From Christensenella sp. UBA2853 (lineage in GTDB: Bacteria > Bacillota > Clostridia > Christensenellales > Aristaeellaceae): DNA of 36,599 nt. Location of the stretch: the NCBI GenBank assembly GCA_002350845.1, contig DEFL01000078.1:1-36599 (forward strand), read 5' to 3'. Position 1 is the first letter of the stretch, and every line of letters begins with the position of its first letter. Shown in pieces: positions 30,452 to 36,599 of the stretch. Position numbers and translations under genes: made by a program. The notes below the pieces were generated by a model. It ran no database searches and was not told the origin of the DNA. It saw only the letters and a program-made list of their open reading frames with translations.

Positions 30452-32095
30452 ATGTCTGCAATTCAGAATGTGCTTGGATATGTCCGGATGCATGGCGTCC
30501 GCTATACGGTCAGCCACGGCATCGAGAAGCTTGCAGAAACATATCTGGGTACGTATGACCGGCAGTTCAGGCGCATGCAGCCGTCTCCCGGTACACTGGC
30601 CTTTCAGGAGGAACATCAGCACCATATCGGGAAAATCAGCATTCTGATTCCGGTATACCGCCCGCGCCCGGAGTTTCTGGAAGAGCTTCTTGAATCTCTG
30701 CTGCGGCAGACAGAAAAAAACTGGGAGGCATGCCTGTATCATACAGGAAACATGCCTGAGAACAGGGAAGTGCTGGATCGATACGCCGCCAGGGATGCCA
30801 GAATTCATGTGGAGCATGCCTCCGAGAATGAAGGAATTTCCGGCAACACGAATCGTGCCTATGCGCTGTCGGAAGGGGAATGGGTTGCTCTTTGTGATCA
30901 CGATGACCTGCTGACACCGGATGCACTGTGGCTTGCAGCGGATGTGATTGAAAAGGAAAACCCGGATGTGGTGTATACAGATGAAGACAAGGTGACTGAA
31001 AACGGGAAAACCCATACGGATGCACATCTGAAACCAGATTTCTGTCCGGACACACTGTGCTCTTCAAATTATATCTGCCATTTCCTGGTGTTTCGGCGCA
31101 GCCTGTGGGAGAAAACAGGCGGAGAACGAAGTGCGTTTGATGGTTCACAGGACCATGACCTGGTCCTACGGCTTTCAGAATGTACCAATCGGATCAGTCA
31201 TGTACGCTCCATCTGCTATCACTGGAGAACGGTCGGGTCCAGTGCAAGCCATGCCAACCTGCAGCGCTGTCTTGAAGCATCCTGCCGGGCAACCGAAGAA
31301 CATATGCAGAAAAAGGGTTTTCCTGTCCAGGCGTTCCCTGAAAACGGGGTTCTCCGCCTGAAGTATCAGATCACCCGGGAGCTCAGCGTCGAGGCGTTTG
31401 TCTACGGAGGCGGTCAATCCTGCGTTCAGGAATTGAAGCAGTCAGACTGGAATCAGCTGACAGTGACAGAGCTTGCGACATCAGAAAACCGGTGGGAAGC
31501 ATATAATCGCGCGGCTGTACAGTCGAATGCAGATGTGTTGCTGTTTGTGGACCGGACGATTGAACAGATCCCGGAGAATATGATCCGGGAAATGCTAATG
31601 TATGCACAGAGAGAGGACGTCGGTGCGGTTACACCGGCCCTGACAGACAGGCGGGGACGCATCCTGCATGCCGGGTTTGCCTATCCGCTCAACGGCTTTG
31701 CGCAGTGCCGGCAGGAAGGCGTGATGATTGGAGCCGGGGGCTGGCATAATCTGCTCCGGCAGGCACACAATGTCGGGGCTGTCAGCGGGGCCTGCTTCAT
31801 GATCCGACGCGATCACTGGATTCCGTTTGACCCGGCGTACCGAGGTGGTCTGGGTGCAGTGGACTGGAGCATCCGCCTGGGACAGAAGGGATTCTGCCAT
31901 GTATATACCCCGCATGGTGCAGCAGTCTGCATGCGGTCCGGGCTTCTGCTGCATGGGACACAAAGGGACACAGAGGATCTGGAGAAAATCCAGAGCCGCT
32001 TTGCAAAACAGGAGGACCCCTGCTACCATCCCGCTTTCAGACGGGAACGGGCAGATTTTCATCTGGGCAGGCAGGGACAGAGCGCGGAGGTGTAA
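30452..32095 (+). CDS. GT2 glycosyltransferase with a second GT2-like domain
   Basis: A soluble 547-residue protein with two related domains. The first (about 60-300) is a full GT-A domain: ISILIPVYRPRPEFLEELLESLLRQT, the metal-binding CDHDD at 148-152, and the VYTDEDKV and SQDHDLVLR acceptor-site segments. The second (about 330-530) has LLFVDRTIEQIP and GAVTPALTDRRGRILHAGFAY followed by GACFMIRRDHW, resembling the tail of rhamnan-type GT2 proteins. It lacks an obvious DxD in the donor site and may be structural. AAGGAG seven bases before ATG fixes the start. It heads a four-gene operon. Likely role: adding a sugar to a cell-wall or capsular polymer in the cytoplasm; donor unknown. Confidence 0.85.
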   Translation: MSAIQNVLGYVRMHGVRYTVSHGIEKLAETYLGTYDRQFRRMQPSPGTLAFQEEHQHHIGKISILIPVYRPRPEFLEELLESLLRQTEKNWEACLYHTGNMPENREVLDRYAARDARIHVEHASENEGISGNTNRAYALSEGEWVALCDHDDLLTPDALWLAADVIEKENPDVVYTDEDKVTENGKTHTDAHLKPDFCPDTLCSSNYICHFLVFRRSLWEKTGGERSAFDGSQDHDLVLRLSECTNRISHVRSICYHWRTVGSSASHANLQRCLEASCRATEEHMQKKGFPVQAFPENGVLRLKYQITRELSVEAFVYGGGQSCVQELKQSDWNQLTVTELATSENRWEAYNRAAVQSNADVLLFVDRTIEQIPENMIREMLMYAQREDVGAVTPALTDRRGRILHAGFAYPLNGFAQCRQEGVMIGAGGWHNLLRQAHNVGAVSGACFMIRRDHWIPFDPAYRGGLGAVDWSIRLGQKGFCHVYTPHGAAVCMRSGLLLHGTQRDTEDLEKIQSRFAKQEDPCYHPAFRRERADFHLGRQGQSAEV

Positions 32096-32890
32096 ATGGT
32101 CATGACAGAGGAGGCCGAAAAAATCCTTGAAATGGTCCGGGCACTTCCCGGGGAAATCGGGCTTGTGATCCGGGACACAGTGACAGGCGAGGAAATATCA
32201 TGGGGGAAGGATACCCCGGTTGTGGCCGCAAGTGTGATCAAAATCCTGGTGATGGCAGAGGCGTTCCGACAGAAAGAAGAGGGCATTCTGGACTTTGAAA
32301 AGGAGATCACAGTCCGGAAAGAGGATAAACTGCCCAGCTGCGGAGCACTGACGTATCTCCATGACGGCATATCCGTTCAGATCGGGGATCTGGTGACACT
32401 GATGATTATCCTCTCAGACAACACGGCAACCAACCTGCTCATTGATCTTCTTGGACAGGATCATATCCAGACCATGTGCAGCACACTCGGACTGAGTCAT
32501 ACCTTTCTGCGGAGAAAGCTGTTCATGCCGGAACTTTCGAGAAAAGGCATTGAAAACAGCATCTCTGCGGGAGATATGGCCCACGTGATGGCGCTCCTGA
32601 TGGAGGGAAAAGTGGTCAGCAGGTGTGCATCAGAGAACATGCTGGAGATTCTGTCCAACCAGAGACTGAATGGAAAAATGCCGTTTTACCTGCACAGCCG
32701 GGGAATCCGCTGTGCACATAAAACAGGCGAGGATGACGGAATTACACATGACGTCGGCATCATTTATGCGGCGCATCCTGTGATTTTCTGCTTTGTGTCA
32801 CAGTATACGGATGTGCCTGCGGCAGAACGGGTGATTCAGGAAGCTGCCCGTTTATGCATGAATGGAAGAGAACTGGAGGAAGCAAAATGA
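32096..32890 (+). CDS. Serine hydrolase of the class A beta-lactamase fold, no signal peptide
   Basis: A 264-residue protein with the three active-site elements of penicillin-interacting enzymes: SVIK (S46, K49), SDN (107-109) and KTG (209-211). The omega-loop glutamate is not clear: MPEL near 144-147 could hold it, but the ExxLN motif is absent. There is no N-terminal signal or membrane helix, so it should remain in the cytoplasm, unlike secreted beta-lactamases. The start follows GGAGG and abuts the previous stop; ATG 32102 is an alternative. The next gene overlaps its stop. Antibiotic resistance is unlikely. A cytoplasmic amidase or esterase role is possible but unproven. Confidence 0.8.
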   Translation: MVMTEEAEKILEMVRALPGEIGLVIRDTVTGEEISWGKDTPVVAASVIKILVMAEAFRQKEEGILDFEKEITVRKEDKLPSCGALTYLHDGISVQIGDLVTLMIILSDNTATNLLIDLLGQDHIQTMCSTLGLSHTFLRRKLFMPELSRKGIENSISAGDMAHVMALLMEGKVVSRCASENMLEILSNQRLNGKMPFYLHSRGIRCAHKTGEDDGITHDVGIIYAAHPVIFCFVSQYTDVPAAERVIQEAARLCMNGRELEEAK

Positions 32891-33582
32891 TCGGACTGAT
32901 CGGTGCAATGAATGTGGAAGTGGAAGCGCTTGAGGAAAAGCTTCAGGACAGAAAGGAAAAACGGGTCGGCATGGATCTGTTTGTCTACGGAAAACTGTTT
33001 GGCCAGGAAACGGTCCTTGCTGTCTGCGGACCGGGCAAAATCAATGCTGCACTGTGTGCGCAGAGCATGATTCTGCATTTCCAGCCGAAATGGATTCTGA
33101 ACCTGGGTGTGGCCGGGGCAGGTGAGGAAGGGATCAGTATTGGGGACATGGTGATCGCTACTGCCGCAGTCGAACATGATATGGATACATCTCCGATTGG
33201 TGACCCGGTCGGCTATGTCTCCAAGATCGGTCTGATTGAGATCCCGTGCGATCCGCAATTGAGAGAAATGCTGGTTCGCGCTGCGGGAAGTGTTGAAGGA
33301 ATGCGCGTGCACGAGGGCATTATTGCTACAGGAGACCAGTTTATCTCCAAAGCAGAAACCAGAAAAATGATCCATGAACGCTTTGGCGCAAAAGCGGTGG
33401 AGATGGAAGGCGCGGCTGTGGCACATGCATGCTATATGCACAGTGTCCCCTGCGGTGTGCTCCGGTCCATTTCCGACCACGCCAATGGGGAATCAGAGAT
33501 GGATTATCCCACATTCACCCGAATCGCTGCCGCACATTCACAGCAGGTGGTTGAGCATGTACTGAAGGGGATGAGCACATGA
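32887..33582 (+). CDS. mtnN: 5'-methylthioadenosine/S-adenosylhomocysteine nucleosidase
   Basis: It cleaves adenine from MTA, SAH and 5'-deoxyadenosine, recycling by-products of SAM-dependent enzymes. At 231 residues it matches the family length. IGLIGAMNVEVEAL places E11 where the general acid of E. coli MTAN (E12) lies. VEMEGAAVAH binds ribose, and D197 in SDHAN is the catalytic aspartate at the same number as in E. coli. The ATG overlaps the previous stop as ATGA, with GGAGG six bases upstream. The frame extends to 32854 inside the upstream gene, which is not needed. Its stop overlaps the next ATG. Confidence 0.94.
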   Translation: MIGLIGAMNVEVEALEEKLQDRKEKRVGMDLFVYGKLFGQETVLAVCGPGKINAALCAQSMILHFQPKWILNLGVAGAGEEGISIGDMVIATAAVEHDMDTSPIGDPVGYVSKIGLIEIPCDPQLREMLVRAAGSVEGMRVHEGIIATGDQFISKAETRKMIHERFGAKAVEMEGAAVAHACYMHSVPCGVLRSISDHANGESEMDYPTFTRIAAAHSQQVVEHVLKGMST

Positions 33583-34400
33583 ATGTCTGGATCACCGGTG
33601 CTTCAAGCGGGCTGGGCCTGCATACCGCAATGGCGTTTGCGAAAGCGGGACATACCGTCATTGCCGGCGCCCGTTCATTCAGGGAAGAAAAAAGAGACGG
33701 CATGTACTGCTTTCCGCTGGATGTGACGAATGATGCCAGCATCCGTGCCTTTGTCGAGCATGCGAAACAGATCTCCGGCAGTGTGGACTGTCTGGTTCAT
33801 TGTGCTGGAATCCTGATGCTCGGAGCATGCGAAGAAACAACGCTGGAAGAGTACAGCAAAGTCATGAATACCGATTTTTTCGGGATGGTCAGAATGAATC
33901 AGGCGGTATTGCCGCTCATGCGGGCACAGGGGAAAGGGAAAATCATCATGTTTTCCTCGATCAATGGCCTGCTGGGCATCCCGTTCCAGAGTGCATACAC
34001 CGCGGCAAAGCATGCAGTGGAAGGCTATGCAGAGTGCCTGCAGATGGAAGTTCAGGACTTCGGCATTCAGGTCTGTCTCGTTGAACCCGGGGACCATCGG
34101 AGCGGCAGTGAAGCATACAGAGGCCATACAAGCGGCATGAAGGATGATTCAGTCTACGGGGATCTTTTCCGGAGAGGAACAGGAAAAATCCATCATGATG
34201 AACAGAATGGCTCCGATCCGGATCGGCTCGGACGCAGGGTGGTCCATGCCTCGGAAAAGAAACATATGCCTTTCCGCCTCCGCGTGGCCAGTCCTGACCA
34301 GCATCTGGCGGTGCTGCTTCATGACATTCTTCCTCCGTTTCTGAACCATCGGATCCTGAGCAGTTATTATTTTGGGAAAAAAGAAAAATCAGACGGCTGA
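33579..34400 (+). CDS. Classical short-chain dehydrogenase/reductase
   Basis: A 273-residue NAD(P)-dependent oxidoreductase. TGASSGLG at 6-13 is the cofactor loop, HCAG around residue 71 replaces the usual NNAG, and the catalytic S-Y-K set ends with Y140 and K144 in YTAAK. The C-terminal 80 residues are basic and lack the common SDR substrate loop, being closer to the retinol-dehydrogenase-like subgroup. ATG 33579 overlaps the mtnN stop as ATGA, so it is the last translationally coupled gene of the operon. The substrate is unknown. No clear terminator was seen before the next promoter at 34485. Confidence 0.88.
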   Translation: MNVWITGASSGLGLHTAMAFAKAGHTVIAGARSFREEKRDGMYCFPLDVTNDASIRAFVEHAKQISGSVDCLVHCAGILMLGACEETTLEEYSKVMNTDFFGMVRMNQAVLPLMRAQGKGKIIMFSSINGLLGIPFQSAYTAAKHAVEGYAECLQMEVQDFGIQVCLVEPGDHRSGSEAYRGHTSGMKDDSVYGDLFRRGTGKIHHDEQNGSDPDRLGRRVVHASEKKHMPFRLRVASPDQHLAVLLHDILPPFLNHRILSSYYFGKKEKSDG

Positions 34401-34484
34401 TGTTCGTTTTACAGCGGTGGATTGTCCCTGCGAGATTTCACTTTTTGATTCTTTGGGCAGAAAGTCGATTTTTTCAGAAGGGAA

Positions 34485-34513
34485 TTGTGCAATCCGCTGA
34501 AATCCTGTATAAT
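34485..34513 (+). promoter_or_regulatory. Promoter of the receiver-like regulator gene
   Basis: TTGTGC (34485-34490) and TATAAT (34508-34513) with a 17-base spacer. The -10 is perfect and the -35 weak, as is common for regulated promoters. Transcription starts near 34520. Confidence 0.7.
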
Positions 34514-34529
34514 GAATTCCAATGTCGTG

Positions 34530-34549
34530 TATTTCCCTTCAGGGAAATA
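34530..34549 (+). promoter_or_regulatory. 20-base palindrome just downstream of the promoter
   Basis: TATTTCCCT (34530-34538) and AGGGAAATA (34541-34549) are perfect inverted copies around a TC centre, roughly +10 to +30 of the predicted transcript. The position and symmetry suit a repressor operator. In RNA the two-base loop is too tight without opening, so a DNA site is more likely than a hairpin. Confidence 0.55.
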
Positions 34550-34596
34550 TGCGATTTCCAGGATATTCCATCGGGAAAGGACTGACGTTTGAAAGA

Positions 34597-35403
34597 ATGT
34601 ACAAACTTTTGCTGGTGACTCATAATCAGAAAGTTAAGGATGCCTTTGCTGGCGTTTCATCATGGACATTGCTGGGATTCAAAGAACCCCGGATTGCGAC
34701 GTCCCCGGACGAAGCAGTGGCAACGATGGCTAAGCACCATGTTGACGGCATGATTATCAGTCTTCCGGAACAGGAAAAAAGAAGGATGATCGAAATTATG
34801 AATGATCATCCGCTGATCCCGATGATTCTTGAGAATGACCAGGTGACTGTGGACCAGGTCACAGTGGACGTTGAAAGCATCGGTTCTATCCTGAACAAAA
34901 CACGTGCAGATTACTCGAATGACCGGTACAGTGAAGCTGAAATGATGCAGATGTGCCGTCATGAGTATTTCAGAAAACTGCTCAGCGGCAAGGAGAAGAA
35001 TAAAGCAGATATTCTTCGGAATCTGCTGCTTCTGCGCAGCAAAATGGATCCGGAAGTCCCGTGCGTCCTGATGGAACTGAGTGTGCCCGAGGATGGGTAT
35101 CTGGCGGGAAAATGGCAGGACGGCGCGAATCGCCTGGAAGTTGTCATGCGGAATATTTTCGGTGCAGAAAAAGAGGGAATGCGTGTTCTTGTATCCGTTG
35201 TGGATGAGGAACGGCTCTTCCTGACGGCATGCCCCATGATTGGAGAAAAACAGCCGGGCAGTGTACAGCATATGCTGGAGATCGTCCGCGATCATGCGCA
35301 GGCCGGCATTGAGCATGTCAGGGAATTCCTGGGAATGGATCTGCGCATTGCATCTGAGGAAATAAGACCCGATCTCTTGAGTCTTGCAGATCAGGGTGTA
35401 TAA
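34597..35403 (+). CDS. Degenerate response-regulator-like protein without HTH
   Basis: A 268-residue protein that opens like a receiver domain (MYKLLLVTHNQKVKDAF) and has a strand HHVDGMIISLP at the place of the phosphorylated aspartate, but that residue is not Asp. Residues about 110-240 resemble the middle region of YesN-type regulators (YFRKLLSGKEK, then VLMELSVPEDGY and LEVVMRNIFGAEKEGMRVLVSVVDEERLFL). The usual AraC-type DNA-binding end is missing; the protein stops soon after. A five-residue duplication (VTVDQVTVD) comes from a tandem 15-base repeat near 34838-34867. Start choice is uncertain: ATG 34597 matches the domain, though its ribosome site is weak, and ATG 34549 is possible. The stop codon overlaps the next promoter. 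Confidence 0.6.
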   Translation: MYKLLLVTHNQKVKDAFAGVSSWTLLGFKEPRIATSPDEAVATMAKHHVDGMIISLPEQEKRRMIEIMNDHPLIPMILENDQVTVDQVTVDVESIGSILNKTRADYSNDRYSEAEMMQMCRHEYFRKLLSGKEKNKADILRNLLLLRSKMDPEVPCVLMELSVPEDGYLAGKWQDGANRLEVVMRNIFGAEKEGMRVLVSVVDEERLFLTACPMIGEKQPGSVQHMLEIVRDHAQAGIEHVREFLGMDLRIASEEIRPDLLSLADQGV

Positions 35404-35404
35404 T
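35377..35404 (+). promoter_or_regulatory. Promoter overlapping the upstream stop codon
   Basis: TTGAGT (35377-35382) and TATAAT (35399-35404) are 16 bases apart. The TAA stop of the preceding gene (35401-35403) is part of the -10. It gives the SPFH gene its own transcript with a leader of about 24 bases. Confidence 0.65.
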
Positions 35405-35434
35405 AGCGTTAAGAAAAAAAGGAGGTAAACAAAG

Positions 35435-36496
35435 ATGGGCATTTTTGATTTTGTTAAAGGACAACTGATTGATGTTATCGAGTGGACTGATCCTACCAGC
35501 GACACGATCGTTCACAAGTATGACATGAATGGCAAGGAAATCATGATGGGTGCACAGCTCACCGTCAGAGAGAGCCAGGTTGCCATTTTCGTCAACGAAG
35601 GACAGCTGGCCGATATTTTCCGTCCCGGCAGGTATGAGCTTCAGACCAGCAACATGCCGATTCTGACTGCACTGAAGTCCTGGAAATACGGATTTAACAG
35701 CCCCTTCAAGGCAGATGTGTATTTCGTGTCCACCAAGCAGTTCCTCGATCGCAAATGGGGAACCGCCAATCCCGTCATGATGCGTGATTCTGAGTTCGGC
35801 ATCATTCGTCTGCGCGGCTTTGGTTCCTTCTCTTTCCGGGTCACCGATCCCGAGAGCCTGCTGAAGGAATGCTTTGGCACAAACAGCACCTACAAAGTAT
35901 CCGATATTGAAGATCAGATTAAGCGTCAGACGGTGTCCTGCCTGAGTGATGCCATCGCTGAGAGCAAGATTCCTGCACTGGATCTGGCTGCAAACTATGA
36001 CGAGCTTGCACACTTTGCCATGCAGGCCATCAACCAGAAGATTGCCGGCCTGGGTGTTCAGCTTGCCACCTTCGTGATCGAGAATATTTCTCTTCCTGAA
36101 GAAGTCGAGAAGGCGATGGACCGCCGTACTTCCATGGGTGTTGTCGGCGATCTGAACAAGTACACGCAGTATCAGGCTGCAGAGGCGATGCGCGAATCTG
36201 CCAATCAGCAGGGCAGCGTTGCCGGAATGGGTGTAGGCATTGGCGCTGGCGTTGCGATGGGACAGATGTTTACGCAGGCCATGAACAACAATCAGGCTGC
36301 TCCTCAGCAGGCAGCACCGGCACAGCCCGCACCTGCAGGTTTCTGCCCGAGCTGCGGCAACCCGATCACAGCCGGAGCCAAGTTCTGCTCCAACTGCGGA
36401 GAGAAGCTTCAGACCGCCAGTGTTTGCCCGAAATGCGGCGAACCCATTACGCCTGGTGCAAAATTCTGCATGAACTGTGGAGAAAAGCTTCAGTAA
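35435..36496 (+). CDS. SPFH-domain protein with two C-terminal double-zinc-ribbon units (YdjI-like)
   Basis: A 353-residue protein resembling B. subtilis YdjI. Residues 1 to about 240 are the SPFH/virion-core-like domain, beginning MGIFDFVKGQLIDVIEW and including RESQVAIFVNEGQ and FRPGRYEL. A short glycine/alanine stretch follows (VAGMGVGIGAGVAMG), then an Ala/Pro/Gln linker. Two zinc-ribbon pairs end the protein: CPSCG...CSNCGEKL and CPKCG...CMNCGEKL, each with four cysteines. YdjI-type proteins bind the membrane-stress PspA homologue system. No pspA is in the window. AAAGGAGG eight bases before ATG is a strong site. The gene is monocistronic with its own promoter and terminator. Confidence 0.88.
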   Translation: MGIFDFVKGQLIDVIEWTDPTSDTIVHKYDMNGKEIMMGAQLTVRESQVAIFVNEGQLADIFRPGRYELQTSNMPILTALKSWKYGFNSPFKADVYFVSTKQFLDRKWGTANPVMMRDSEFGIIRLRGFGSFSFRVTDPESLLKECFGTNSTYKVSDIEDQIKRQTVSCLSDAIAESKIPALDLAANYDELAHFAMQAINQKIAGLGVQLATFVIENISLPEEVEKAMDRRTSMGVVGDLNKYTQYQAAEAMRESANQQGSVAGMGVGIGAGVAMGQMFTQAMNNNQAAPQQAAPAQPAPAGFCPSCGNPITAGAKFCSNCGEKLQTASVCPKCGEPITPGAKFCMNCGEKLQ

Positions 36497-36507
36497 AAAT
36501 CATATGG

Positions 36508-36545
36508 AAACAGAAAGAAGCGGCTTCGGCCGCTTCTTTCTGTTT
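36508..36545 (+). terminator. Terminator of the SPFH gene
   Basis: A 17-bp perfect stem (36508-36524 with 36529-36545) is closed by the stable TTCG tetraloop, and the descending arm is T-rich. The 54 bases from here to the window end hold no recognisable gene. Confidence 0.9.
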
Positions 36546-36599
36546 CTGAAAATAAGTAAAGAAGGAAATAAGAAAAGGGGATGTAAAAAAACATCTTCC

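Noticed and set aside
32096..32890. Antibiotic-resistance beta-lactamase
   Set aside because: The fold motifs are present, but there is no signal peptide and no ExxLN omega-loop motif, and the gene sits inside a metabolic/glycosyltransferase operon.

Overview
The window reads as a chromosomal segment of a low-to-mid GC Gram-positive bacterium (Bacillota). Supporting signs are strong AGGAGG-type ribosome binding sites, sigma-A promoters with 17-base spacers (one a perfect consensus), frequent GTG/TTG starts, Rho-independent terminators, and a B. subtilis-like style of AdaA, GuaB and SPFH/zinc-ribbon genes. An Erysipelotrichia-like gut or oral organism is plausible, but I cannot fix the family from sequence alone.

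Layout. (1) 40-9850, plus strand: a sugar-nucleotide cluster behind a good promoter. It holds a 3,4-ketoisomerase and PLP aminotransferase pair (FdtA/FdtB type), a DUF2304-like small membrane protein, then rfbF-rfbG-rfbH for a CDP-3,6-dideoxyhexose intermediate, GtrA plus a GtrB-like glycosyltransferase, a YerE-like thiamine-diphosphate enzyme and an SDR reductase/epimerase. The set suggests a two-carbon-branched 3,6-dideoxysugar (yersiniose type). (2) 9915-11098: a stand-alone membrane protein with a Tyr/Gln/Pro/Gly-rich tail, ending at a terminator shared with the opposite strand. (3) 11099-13718, minus strand: rimO, pgsA and a histidine phosphatase as an overlapping operon. (4) 13926-18934, minus strand: three large multi-spanning GT-C type membrane proteins, probably extracytoplasmic glycosyltransferases that could use the lipid-linked sugars made by the GtrA/GtrB pair. 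(5) 19045-22538, plus strand: a polyprenyl sugar-phosphate priming transferase, a nucleotidyltransferase and galE.

(6) 22602-27712, plus strand: two large adjacent genes of unknown function. The first has an FtsZ/tubulin-like N-terminal pattern followed by a long coiled coil. The second is a 1091-residue protein whose C-terminal half carries the three nucleotide-binding motifs of the actin/Hsp70 (ASKHA) fold. This pair is the best candidate for an undescribed system. (7) 27801-30280: guaB, adaA and tRNA-Trp, each a separate unit. (8) 30452-34400: an overlapping operon of a two-domain GT2, a serine hydrolase of the class A beta-lactamase fold without signal peptide, an MTA/SAH nucleosidase and an SDR. 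(9) 34485-36545: a degenerate response-regulator-like protein behind a promoter with a 20-base palindrome, then an SPFH protein with two double zinc ribbons and a final terminator.

Taken together, most of the window builds activated sugars and moves them onto lipid carriers and across the membrane, with housekeeping genes interspersed. No stretch longer than 300 bases lacks a gene. I saw no insertion sequence, phage gene, CRISPR array or rRNA.
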